Source: Diphasiastrum complanatum
Taxonomy: Eukaryota; Streptophyta; Lycopodiopsida; Lycopodiales; Lycopodiaceae
Length of the DNA: 64,000 nt
Assembly (NCBI GenBank): GCA_029204225.1
Contig: CM055113.1
Span: 26,773,462-26,837,461 of the forward strand
Direction of reading: 5' to 3'
A program made the translations under genes and the position numbers. The notes under the pieces were generated by a model. That model searched no databases. It was given only the letters and a program-made list of their open reading frames with translations, and had not been told where the DNA came from. Within the stretch, counting starts at the first letter, position 1. Every line of letters begins with the position of its first letter. Of the stretch, positions 11,456-21,137 are shown in pieces.

Positions 11456-11925
11456 TGAAGGCATTGTAGTGCCCTAGGTGTGGACCTAACAAACCTCTCA
11501 TGATCTTGTGAACCATTCGGTAGAAGGGGCTTTGAGAATAAGGAGAGTGGTGGATCTCTGATATTCCCTAATCTTTGACAACCACATGCTCCTATTACGC
11601 CCTCTTGTTCACTTTGGTGGATTCAAGACAGTGAAAAAATCCCTCCTAGTTTGTTTTACCCTATCCATTGCAGAGATTTTGGTGTGATATCACTTCTGTG
11701 CATGAGAGCATAAGAGAACCTGGTGTGATATTGCTTCTGTGCATAAGAGCACAAGAGAAGGGATGATGAGGAGGTATTATTGCATAGAGAAGCGATATGT
11801 ACGGATGATATATCACTTTTGTGCGTGCGTAGAAGACTAAGGTAGTGTGGGGGCTGAGGAGCATTGCACAAAAGCGGTATTGTGGGAGAAAATATTGCAA
11901 AAAAGTGGAAATGGCCTTGGGATTG
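11456..11925 (-). repeat. gypsy-1 5' LTR, part left of element I
   Basis: The minus strand ends ...CAATGCCTTCA at 11456, a few bases before the primer-like site, which fits the end of an LTR. The segment is cut at 11925 by element I and probably resumes at 16995. The far end is not determined because no partner LTR is in the window. Confidence 0.4.
11680..11761 (+). repeat. 41-bp tandem duplication
   Basis: Two adjacent units, 11680-11720 and 11721-11761, both starting TGGTGTGATAT and sharing CTTCTGTGCAT and AGAGAA. A weaker third piece (TATCACTTTTGTGCGTGC) lies at about 11811-11828. It lies within the presumed gypsy-1 LTR. Confidence 0.75.
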
Positions 11926-13170
11926 TGTTGTAAAGCTACCTTTACAAGCTTTACTTGCGGCGCCATCGGCGCCAGCTATGTCCCCGGCGCCAGCAGCGCC
12001 CCTGCTGCTCTCGGCGCCAACGGCGCCGGCGCCGCTCCCGATGCCACTGTGACCAGAATCCAGCCGGCGCCAAGTTCCTATGGCTGAAAATCTTTGATCG
12101 GTTCTAGCGAAGTCCAGAGAGCTCAGATCGATGTGCAATCACCTCACACGATCTAGGCATGATTAAAGGAAGCCTGGGGATCAATAAAATCTAGAGAGAG
12201 AAAATGACTATCTAGAAAGAGAAAATCCTAGAGAGAGAAAAACGTGCTTTACCAGCTTGGGTAGAGTGCTTGGTATGAGGGGGGGTGCCGAATCACACCA
12301 CTACTATAGGGGAGTGCGGGTTGCGACTCAGGGCGAGCTCCAACCAAGTCTCAGCCTCCCTTGCTGGAATGTTGTCATGGCTCTCGCCTTGGCATGCTAG
12401 CGCCCCGGAGACTAGGGTCGGTCACACACTTGAAATGTAACCTTCTCAGATTTATCAATAAAGTGGGATTTTCCTCAAACTGACTCTGATTACCTTCTGG
12501 GTTTCAGTGTTCGGTAAAAGCGCCAGTTGTAAGGCCGCTTTCAAAATTTTTAACTTGGCACATAGCTGAGGGTCGTATCCCGGGACGCCAACGGTATGCC
12601 GTCGGGACCATTCGGTCCGTGGCGCCAGCGGTATGCTGTCGGGACCATTTGGTCCAGGAACTGGTTGTTTCCATATCTATCGCGGCTTGTGATTCTGAGT
12701 GTTCCTTGCATGAACGTGAATGGGTTAAGCTCTTGGGGAACGGGCTCTAACCTGTCGGCTGAGTTGGATGGCTTGCTTGGGTGGATGTTACCTGTTTATG
12801 GCTGTCCAGTCTGGTGTGGTGCCAGGTTGGCTTCCAGCGCTCGTGACGAAGCTTTCAGTTGGTTAAGTCTGATGTAAGTCAGACCGCTTGCTTGGAATGG
12901 ATGTTACTCGTTTGTAACGAAGCTTCGAGTTGGTCAAGTTTGATGTATGTCGGGCGGCTTGCTTGGAGGGAAGTCACCCACATCGGGACCCCCGATCTGG
13001 CATGGCGCCGGGTTGGATCTCAATGTTGGTCCTCGGAACTTCAAGTTGGTTAAGTCTGATCGTTGTTGGCGAGTTGGCTGCTTGTATGTCAAGTGGGTTC
13101 GGATGGCAAGAGTTGAAGGCTGGGAAGCTAAGTCGTGGTTCCCGGCTCCCTTTGGGATGCTTGTGCTACA
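11926..13170 (+). repeat. 5' LTR of element I
   Basis: 1,245 bp, ending GTGCTACA. It carries seven GGCGCC hexamers between 11959 and 12071. AATAAAATCT at about 12184 and AATAAAGTGGG at about 12459 are possible poly(A) signals. Stretches that look open in several frames (12596-13355) repeat in the other LTR and have no family signature, so I do not call them genes. Confidence 0.92.
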
Positions 13171-13172
13171 TG

Positions 13173-13184
13173 TGGTATCAGAGC
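13173..13184 (+). other. Primer-binding site of element I
   Basis: TGGTATCAGAGC two bases after the 5' LTR; complementary to initiator tRNA-Met. Confidence 0.92.
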
Positions 13185-13260
13185 CGACTGGCCGGTCAGC
13201 TATGCGGATCTCACGGAAATGGCCACGGTTTGGGGTTCATCAAGACAACTGTTGTGCAAG

Positions 13261-13646
13261 GTGCTGCCCACAGTGTAAGCACGGGTGCGTCCACGGTCGG
13301 GGTGGTCGGCAGAACGGGGGACTTGATGAGTCAAGGTGCTGCCCTTGAGGTGTAAGCATGGTCAGTTCTCGCGGTTCGGGCCTGGCGTTGTCTGCACGTA
13401 GGACGGATGAGGCAAAGTGCTGCCTAGGGAGGTGAAAGCACGGTCTGAACCTTGTGGGGTGCGGGGCGACATATTCGAACTGTACGGGTTAACCATTGAT
13501 ACAGAGATGCTGCTCGAATTCGGGTGTAAAGCACGGGTGGTTAGCTGCAGGTGCGGGATAGCTGCCGATCGTTTAGCTATAAGGGCTATCGACCAAAAAG
13601 TGGTGGGGCGTGACTGAGGCAATGTGCTGCTTAATGGTGAAAGCAC
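13261..13646 (+). repeat. Array of five GTGCT...AGCAC stem-loop motifs
   Basis: Five related motifs at 13261-13282, 13336-13359, 13417-13441, 13507-13534 and 13624-13646. Each has the form (G/A)TGCTGC[C/T], a spacer of about 10-18 bases, then GTGTAAGCAC or GTGAAAGCAC. The arms GTGCT and AGCAC can pair. Spacing between starts is 75, 81, 90 and 117. They sit directly downstream of the primer site. Function is unknown; a packaging or dimerisation role is only an inference. Confidence 0.7.
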
Positions 13647-13925
13647 GGATGGTTGGAGGGGTGTCCTATGTGGGCTGATTCCGTGATCGATTTGTATGGG
13701 CGCGGCCAGGCAAAGGTCCGTTGGCAGGACCATCTCAAAGGGGGACCTTGTCTTTGTTACTTGTTAGTAAACCTACCTGAGTGTCTTACTTGTACGTATT
13801 CGTGGTGAGTCTTAGTACTCGTGCTTTGCCTGGTTTGCATGATTGCTTGTGATACAAGGAGCTGATGGCTCGAGAAGGAACCTTTTCTTTTGAAGGCTGA
13901 TACCATCAAACAAAGAGGACTACAG

Positions 13926-14426
13926 AATCTGTGGGGCGGATTTGCAGTTCAAGTACTCACACGTGAACGACAACGAAACGACTCAATGTTTGCAAAGGAT
14001 GGATGGCTAGCCTGTTTCTTGGGTTAGTTTCATTTGCGACAACGCCCACCAGACGCAAGCAGGAAGTCAAAAGTTGGAAAGGGCCATTTCAGGGGAGATC
14101 TTCTATGGAGCAGTTGGTCTTCATTTTGGGACGGCCACCTTCGGAACTGAAACTCACTGAGCATGGGCGATATCCAAAATCTGTGCGGCAGATTTGCAGT
14201 TCAAGTACTCGCACGTGAACGACAACGAAATGACTCAATGTTTGCAAAGGATGGATGACTAGCCTGTTTCTTGGGTTAGTTTTATTTGCGACAACGCCCA
14301 CCAGACGGAAGCAGGAAGTCAAAAGTTGGAAAGGGCCATTTCAGGGGAGATCTTCTATAGCAATTGGTCTTCATTTTGGGACGGCCACCTTCGGAACTGA
14401 AACTCACTGAGCATGGGTGATATCCA
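13926..14426 (+). repeat. Direct tandem duplication of about 252 bp inside element I
   Basis: Copy 1 is 13926-14177 and copy 2 is 14178-14426. They share AATCTGTG, TTGCAGTTCAAGTACTC, GACAACGAAA, TTTGCAAAGGATGGATG and TGAGCATGGG. Copy 2 has a small deletion (TATAGCAATTGG against TATGGAGCAGTTGG) and a few substitutions. Confidence 0.9.
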
Positions 14427-15759
14427 GTATCAGTTGGGTTTTTCCTCAAAGGGGAAAAGACTAGGATCCTCTTCAGAGATCGGCAACAAGTTGGATCGAG
14501 CCATAATCCTAGCATATGGGAAGCAAAGTGTTGGAAAGGCTTTTGTCCGAAGAACTCTACTCTAAAGTCCGATCAGCTGATTTATTAAGTGGAGGGGAAC
14601 TATCACACACACCTCTCTCTTGGGGCAAATTTTGAATTAAAGTTGATCAAAATGGGGGCAAATTCAAGGTGACCTAGCCATACTCACACGAGGAGACTGG
14701 CGAACTTTGGACCTAATAAGTTGACAAGTTTTTGTTGTGGAAAGGAAAGTTTGTTATAGGCTTTCTCTGGACCAGCAATGATGAGGAAACATATGAGTAC
14801 GCTGGCTTGTGTTACGTGTAAGGCAGCTGATCAATGAAGGAACTGAGAAAGTTGAGTCTTGCATGAGAGACTTGGTATTTCGAACGGACGCTAAGGGACA
14901 GTTCGCGTTGAGATCGGACTAGTGCAAACTCTGGGTGCATGTGTCTGATTCAAAGAGAGCTACTTGAAGCCAAGCTCGATGTACACTTCTTGTTTTGACT
15001 GTGAGGCAACTGACCAGTGATGGAATTGTGAAAGTCAAGTTTTGCGCGACGGACATGGTGCTTCAAACAAACGCGAAAAGATAGTTCGAATGCGGATCAA
15101 ACTGGTGCGATCCTTTGGCTTTCCACGAGGTCAATGGTTACATTTGGGCTGATTCAAAGAGCTACTTCAAGCTAAGTGAGAGGTGCATTGCGGAGTACTC
15201 AATCTTTGCCTACCTTAAAGAGCCAAGATGGAAAAGTATCAAGATCAGGCTGGGACAAGGAGAGAAATCAAGGTGCAGAAGCAACAAGGCACGAAGTGGA
15301 CCATAAAGTGTGCAATCAAACGATAAATCCTTCGGCTCAGGGAGCCTTGATACTTGTGCGGAACTGAACAAATCTGGAGCTCAAGGAGCTCAACACAAAG
15401 TGCATCAAGGACAAATCAGGAGCTCAAAGGAGCTCCAAAGTCGAAAGTCAGAAGCGACAGGGGCAAACATTTCAAAGAAAGGCCTCTGTCACCAGTTAAT
15501 AAGGTTCTCGGGTTTTACGAAAGTGATATCAAATCTACGCTTTTCCCAGACAAAGATATATTTTCAAGTTATGTAATTTTTCAGTACAAAAAGCTGAGCC
15601 TCCGACTTGTGGTGTGCCAGTTTCAATGTTAATAAAAAGTGGCCAGTAAATTCAGTACTGTGCCAAGTAGCTTAAATGTATAGTTATTTTAATTGGGAGA
15701 CACCTTTACTTTAATCTGACATCTGATGAGGACATCAGATTTTATAAAGGTGGGGTGGA
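14427..15759 (+). other. Remaining interior of element I
   Basis: No coding motif seen. Two related blocks occur near 14815-14960 and 15003-15125; both contain GGCA(G/A)CTGA, TCAATGA/CCAGTGATGGAA and a short ACGGACATGG-like stretch, so this part also looks like old tandem duplication. AGGAGCTCAA words recur at 15375-15440. A purine-rich tract precedes the 3' LTR. Confidence 0.5.
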
Positions 15760-16994
15760 TGTTGTAAAGCTAGCTTTACTTGCGGCGCCATCGGCGCCAG
15801 CTATGTCCCCGACGCCAGCAGCGCCCATGCTGCTCCCGGCGCCAACGGCGCCGGCGCCGCTCCCGGCGCCACTGTGACCAGAATCCAGCCGGCGCCAAGT
15901 TCCTATGGCTGAAAATCTTTGATCGGTTCTAGCGAAGTCCAGAGAGCTCAGATCGATGTGCAATCACCTCACACGATCTAGGCATGATTAAAGGAAGCCT
16001 GAGGATCAATAAAATCTAGAGAGAGAAAATGACTTTCTAGAAAGAGAAAATCCTAGAGAGAGAAAAACGTGCTTTACCAGCTTGGGTAGAGTGCTTGGTA
16101 TGAGGGGGGTGCCGAATCACACCAATACTATAGGGGAGTGCAGGTTGCGACTCAGGACGAGCTCCAACCAAGTCTCAGCCTCCCTTGCTGGAATGTTGTC
16201 ATGGCTCTCGCCTTGGCATGCTAGCGCCCCGGAGACTAGGGTCGGTCACACACTTGAAATGTAACCTTCTCAGATTTATCAATAAAGTGGGATTTTCTTC
16301 AAACTGACTCTGATTACCTTCTGGGTTTCAGTGTTCGGTAAAAGCGCCAGTTGTAAGGCCGCTTTCAAAATTTTTAACTTGGCACATAGCTGAGGGTCGT
16401 ATCCCGGGACGCCAACGGTATGCCGTCGGGACCATTCGGTCCGTGGCGCCAGCGGTATGCTGTCGGGACCATTTGGTCCAGGAACTGGTTGTTTCCATAT
16501 CTGTCGTGGCTTGTGATTCTGAGTGTTCCTTGCATGAACATGAATGGGTTAAGCTCTTGGGGAACGGGCTCTAACCTGTCGGCTGAGTTGGATGGCTTGC
16601 TTGGGTGGATGTTACCTGTTTATGGCTGTCCAGTCTGGCGTGGCGCCAGGTTGGCTTCCAGCGCTCGTGACGAAGCTTTCAGTTGGTTAAGTCTGATGTA
16701 AGTCAGATCGCTTGCTTGGAATGGATGTTACTCGTTTGTAACGAAGCTTCGAGTTGGTTAAGTTTGATGTATGTCGGGCGGCTTGCTTGGAGGGAAGTCA
16801 CCCACATCGGGACCCCCGATCTGGCATGGCGCCGGGTTGGATCTCAATGTTGGTCCTCGGAACTTCAAGTTGGTTAAGTCTGATCGTTGTTGGCGAGTTG
16901 GCTGCTTGTATGTCAAGTGGGTTCGGATGGCAAGAGTTGAAGGCTGGGAAGCTAAGTCGTGGTTCCCGGCTCCCTTTGGGATGCCTGTGCTACA
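15760..16994 (+). repeat. 3' LTR of element I
   Basis: 1,235 bp partner of 11926-13170. Lacks nine bases near its left end and one G in a G-run. Seven GGCGCC hexamers lie between 15784 and 15896; one position that is GGCGCC in the 5' LTR is GACGCC here and another is the reverse, so the ancestor probably had eight. Confidence 0.92.
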
Positions 16995-17300
16995 AATTGC
17001 TCGACTTATACCCTGGACCCTCACACGTGTGACTGTATGGATATTTGTACGACCACATGTGTGTAAATGTACGGCCCAATCAACTATGGGCATGTGGCAG
17101 AGTATGGACAAATCAATGTTGGACACGCGTCATAGGGCAGGATCACACGTGCGTAGAAACATCGATGAATCGAATTTGACAAATGTCACAATGATTGCTA
17201 ACTCACACGTGTGAACGAAAGCTATATAATGCATGATGCCCGATCATTTTTTTTTGTATTTTTTTTCTCGAATTTTGCAAATATTGCTTCTATGCACACT
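16995..17300. promoter_or_regulatory. Cluster of CACACGTGTG palindromes before a TATA-like box
   Basis: Perfect or near-perfect CACACGTGTG at 17022-17032, 17054-17063 (CACATGTGTG), 17144-17153 (CACACGTGCG) and 17204-17213, then CTATATAATG at 17222. The CACGTG core is the plant G-box bound by bZIP and bHLH factors. This may be the promoter part of the gypsy-1 LTR that resumes after element I, or of another element. No coding frame is supported here. Confidence 0.5.
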
Positions 17301-17880
17301 AGTCTTCCTTCTCTGAGAGCTTGCACAAATCAGATATTAGCCCCCTAGATTTGTACATATAGTTTATGTGGGACGATAGACTAACAAATTTTTGAGAAAG
17401 TTGTTTCTTGGGCACAAAACCCATATTTGCCACAAATGGCCTCCACATCCAATATGGACCACGAGAGGCCCTATCCACATTTCTGATAGAATTTGGAATA
17501 ACCCAAGATTTAGAGTACTTTATGTTCATTTTTCGCTCTTTTTTGCATGTATTCCACACTACACAATAGAATGGTAATGTATTTTATAATCACAATGCTA
17601 GATTTAGAGATATAGTCCATATGCCTGTTATTTTTATAGGTTCTTTTTTTTAATGCACTTTATTGACCTTGTCTATTACTTTCCACAATATAAGCAGAGA
17701 TTGGACAAGATGTACACTAGGCTCTTTGAGCAATTTAGAAATTCTACAATGTGTAATATTTGTAAAACAAATTGTCATTTTCTTGGACCAGGTTTGTGTT
17801 TTTATTGTTAGTTCAGATCCCCAAAGAGGTAGAGACATCAAATCCCGAATTTTAGAGTCCATCATCCTCCACTCTTGACC
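17301..17880. other. Unassigned stretch, possibly decayed retroelement
   Basis: AT-rich sequence between the G-box cluster and copia C. Minus-strand stretches at 17299-17559 and 17650-17865 stay open for 70-86 codons but show no motif I recognise. It may hold the GAG-pre-integrase part of copia C beyond recognition. Confidence 0.35.
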
Positions 17881-19311
17881 ACTCCAGAAAAGATATTAGT
17901 CATTTTCTTATCGACACCCCTGATAAGGATATTGATTTCCTCAACGTGGATACAGACATAAAGTTCCTTTTTTGTGTACAGAGATGATCTCATTTGAACC
18001 CTTATCAAGCATGGTACATTGACTAGCAGTAAACAAAGCTCCATAGCCCTGATTAGTGATCTTGCTTATAGACAATAAATTTTTTGTTAATTTGGATACA
18101 TAGAGTACACTGCCTAACTGTCTAGTAATGCCATCTAGAAATTGAAGTCGAATAGAGCCTTGGCCTTCGACTTTGTGTGAGCTTGAGTCTCCAAAGAAAA
18201 TGTACTTTGATTATGTTGCCGTGAGGTTTGAGAATAGGTTCTTACATGGTGTCATCATGTGCTGTGAAGCACCTGAATCGAGATACCAGTCATAGGCATC
18301 TTTACTTTATTGATCTTTTACCATCAGCACCTTCTCATCTTTTTGGAAATTTCTGACAAAGTTAGAACCTCCTTCTTGGTACTGTTGCATCTTCTTCCTC
18401 GCTCCGTTGTGCCTGAGGATCCGAAAATCTTTGATGTCTTGATTAGATTTCTTGCAATATCTGCAAAAGAGTTTGGCCTTGGTAGGTTGTTGTTGTTTGT
18501 GTTGTTGTGGTTGTTGTGTTGAATTTTGTATGCTCCACCTTGGTCTTCTTATCCTTGAAATTCTTTTTCTTGGACTGCTGCTTGTTAAAGTACAGGGCCA
18601 TTGACTTGCTACTTGTTGTAAATAAGCTCTTTCTCCTAACTTCTTCCTATAATAGACTTGATGTCAGCTTCTGGAGTGATAGCGTAGAAGTATTGCTTAA
18701 AAGCAGCACTAGATTGTTGTAGGAGGGTGGAATATTGGTGAGAAGAGACATTTAGAGTCTTCTTCAGATGTAAGGGAACATATGTTAGCTAGTTGATTCA
18801 ACAACTGCTTGAATTCATTTAAATGATCACTGACTGAGGTGCCTTCACTCATTTTGAGAGTAAAGACCTTCTTTCTCAAGAAGAGACAAGTCGACACATC
18901 TGAAGTCTCATAGATACTTGTTAAGATATCCCATGCTTCTTTGGAGGTGGTACTATTTGATACATGAGCAATCTGAGTGTCTTTCAGATTCAAGGATACA
19001 ATTGCAAGAGCTTTGCCATCCTTTGCTTCCCATGTTGGGAGCAATTCTGGTTCTGCAGGTCGCTATCGAATCGTTTACGTATCTTTATAGTTCCTTTTCA
19101 ATCAGTATCATCCTCATTTTGAATTTTCACATGTGGAAACCATTTTCGTTAAACTTGTTGAAAAAGCAGATCTCTGAGGTTGAACCTTCCATGATGACTG
19201 ATGAACATAGATTGTACAAATCAGACATTAACTAGCTCTAAAATGTGAACGTATTAGATTCTTTGATACTAAAACTCTAGTAAATCCAAAACCATGTGCT
19301 CTGATACCACT
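17881..19311 (-). pseudogene. Copia C gag and protease (decayed)
   Basis: Minus-strand copia. Gag begins at about 19191 (motif NENGFHM then KFKM, a relaxed form of the usual start of plant copia gag) and continues through the UBN2-type gag (KALAIVSLNLKD, WDILTSIYE, FLRKKVFTLKMSEG) at 19044-18709. After a frame change come a damaged zinc knuckle (FCRYCKKS) at about 18465 and the protease motif WYLDSGASQHM at about 18240-18275, followed by LYVSKLTKNLLSISK at about 18080. Integrase and RT are not seen; the element is truncated or unreadable below about 17880. Confidence 0.8.
19300..19311 (-). other. Primer-binding site of copia C
   Basis: The minus strand reads TGGTATCAGAGC, three bases after the putative LTR end. 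It fixes the orientation of copia C and its 5' LTR to the right. Confidence 0.88.
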
Positions 19312-19314
19312 ATG

Positions 19315-19867
19315 ATGGGATTTGATCTACTGTTCTTCTTTGGTTGTAGCAGAAATGAAAGGTCGTCATCCCATCAGAGAAAAGACAATGATATAATAGA
19401 ATTTTGGATTACTTAGAGAATGGAATATGGATCAGTTCTGATTTGGTTAAAGTCAGTATAGGTGTCATAGACAACCGTAAAGAGAATGCAAATGATTAGG
19501 CATCTAAGAAAGTCATGATCTTCTCTGACAGAAAGAAATGTGAATCAATCAGGCATCAATGACTGCCATACATTTCTTCATTTAAGGAGTTATTGACAGT
19601 AGAGGAGAAAAGTAAGAGACATTTCAAGCATGAATACAACTGATGAGAACAATAGCAAATCTATATATTCAATGTTGTAATAACAACTATTAGATCACAA
19701 GACAATCGCACTGATAAGCGCATGATCCTACTTACAAAAGAAAATCAATTGTAATGGTTCTAAATACTTTTTAGCTCTCTGTATATGATCATTAGCTCTA
19801 AGGAGTCAACTACTAGAAGACCAATTTTGGTCGCTTGATCTCTATCTACACATGAATTGATCAATCA
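19315..19867 (-). repeat. Probable 5' LTR of copia C
   Basis: On the minus strand it runs from TGATTGATC (19867) to AAATCCCATCA (19315), about 553 bp, next to the primer site. The right edge is chosen because copia-type protease sequence on the plus strand starts soon after it. No partner LTR is in the window, so the outer edge is provisional. Confidence 0.5.
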
Positions 19868-20800
19868 GGGTAATCATCCTTGATGGCATCTTCATCTTCA
19901 CCAACAACCAAAAGCAACTCGTTGGAGTCATGGTGGATTGATAGTGGGGCTAGCTCCACATAACCTTCAAGAAGATTTTTTTTCTTAACTCTACTTTATT
20001 TTAATGGTGCTCAAAAGTCCATATTTACATCAAGTAATGAAGAATGTAGAATAGAGGCCATTGGAGACATCCCTTTGTGTCTAAGATATTCCAAGAGAAT
20101 GGCTCTAGACAATGTTCTTTTTGTATCATCATCAATCACAAAAAAGATGCTAATTTTGGGATAGTATTAGTAGAAATGAAGTGACTTGTTTCTTATCTTT
20201 AAGATTCATGGTTTTTAGTACTTTGTATGACAAGACAATGAAATTCAATGCTTTCAAATCTACATTTGTTGTTGATAAAGCAAGTCCATTGGATAATTAT
20301 TTTTGTAATAATTTGAATAAAGTCATACAAGATGAAACATCATTTGTTTTGGAAATCTTTGTGTCCAAATGCTTTGTGCATCATCATTTCAATGTAAGGA
20401 CCAAAGATTATCCTACTTCAATGATAGGAATAATGGTAGTGTTTTTTTCTTCAAGTAGAGATTGTAGAATCTACATGTTTTCCACCAAAGAAGTTGATAA
20501 TGGTGGAAATGTGATGTTTCAAGGGTGGAAGATTTGTAGACTTGAAGAAGCACTTTCAAATCAACCCCTTATTCAAATCATTGATGGTTTGCAGTCAAAT
20601 CAAGTGGAGGAGCAAGCTCAAGACCCGAGGACTCCAAGAAAATTTTTGATTATCAAGATGGAGCCATCAAGGCTCAATCATATGGATCAAGCAAGGCAAG
20701 TTGTCTTTGGCAACTTTTTGTATGCACTTAATAGCTTAATTGCTGTATCTTCAAGTGCACAAAATGCCTTGGAATCCATGGCTTGGCATGATGTATAGTT
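19868..20800 (+). pseudogene. Copia E: internally rearranged copia fragment
   Basis: Starts with a copia protease (motif SWWIDSGASS at about 19930, then a TAA just after it), followed by the usual post-protease region (CRIEAIGDI, LDNVLFV). After that comes a 205-codon open stretch (20181-20798) that I cannot assign to integrase or RT. Its ending, NSLIAVSSSAQNALESMAWHDV less a few residues, recurs in copia D at 33300-33380. A piece of the usual middle (CRIYMFSTKEVDNGG) suggests internal duplication of the protease-downstream region. No 3' LTR identified. Confidence 0.6.
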
Positions 20801-20850
20801 TTTGAAATTACATCTGAGTTGAATCCTATCAGTTTTTACTAGAAGAACTT

Positions 20851-21137
20851 ATGGATGAGTTTACACCGCCCAATCATCCAAATGATGAGAACAAACCCTG
20901 TCGTCTTATATCTCAGGTAAATCAAGATCCTAGACCATCTAGGTGGAGACCCAATCAGTCTGAAAATTCTGATGATCAACCTGATCACAATGCTCATCAT
21001 ACTACTCGATCCGATAAACGAACACCCCGACTGAAATTACAAAGTTCGACGGTAATGTGAACCTTTATAGATTTTTACAAGTCTTTGAGAATGCATGCGA
21101 AGTGTATGGAGAATACAATACAGAGATGCATGCATTT
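20851..21137 (+). pseudogene. Ty3-gypsy-type gag fragment
   Basis: Frame starting at 20851 encodes a polar leader rich in N, D and P ending TPRLKLQ. A one-base shift then gives KFDGNVNLYRFLQVFENACEVYGEY, split here by motif: KFDG and FENACEVYGEY, which resemble a plant gypsy gag. The fragment is cut at 21138 by the LTR of copia F. Family assignment is from the KFDG...FLQ.FE.AC pattern only. Confidence 0.5.

Larger units (their letters stand above)
11926..16994 (+). mobile_element. Element I: non-coding LTR retroelement with 1.24-kb LTRs
   Basis: Defined by an LTR pair (11926-13170 and 15760-16994; both TGTTGTAAAGC...GTGCTACA), a primer site at 13173 and a purine-rich tract (AAGGTGGGGTGGA) just before 15760. 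The flanking five bases are GATTG (11921-11925) and AATTG (16995-16999), an imperfect target-site duplication. The 2.6-kb interior holds tandem repeats and no gag or pol motif in any frame, so the element is of the LARD/non-autonomous type and would need enzymes from another element. By eye the LTRs differ at about 20 sites plus a 9-base indel. Strand is assigned from primer site and polypurine tract. Confidence 0.9.

Noticed and set aside
12596..13355. Several overlapping 90-140 codon frames in element I LTR
   Set aside because: Low-complexity, overlapping in different frames, no family signature, and they cross the LTR end and primer site.
13261..13646. Possible CRISPR-like array (regularly spaced short repeats)
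   Set aside because: Repeats are imperfect, the spacing varies from 75 to 117, and the context is a plant LTR element; CRISPR is not expected in a nuclear plant genome.
14003..14515. Repeated 71-77 codon frames on both strands in the 252-bp duplication
   Set aside because: They recur only because the DNA is duplicated; no motif and they overlap each other on opposite strands.
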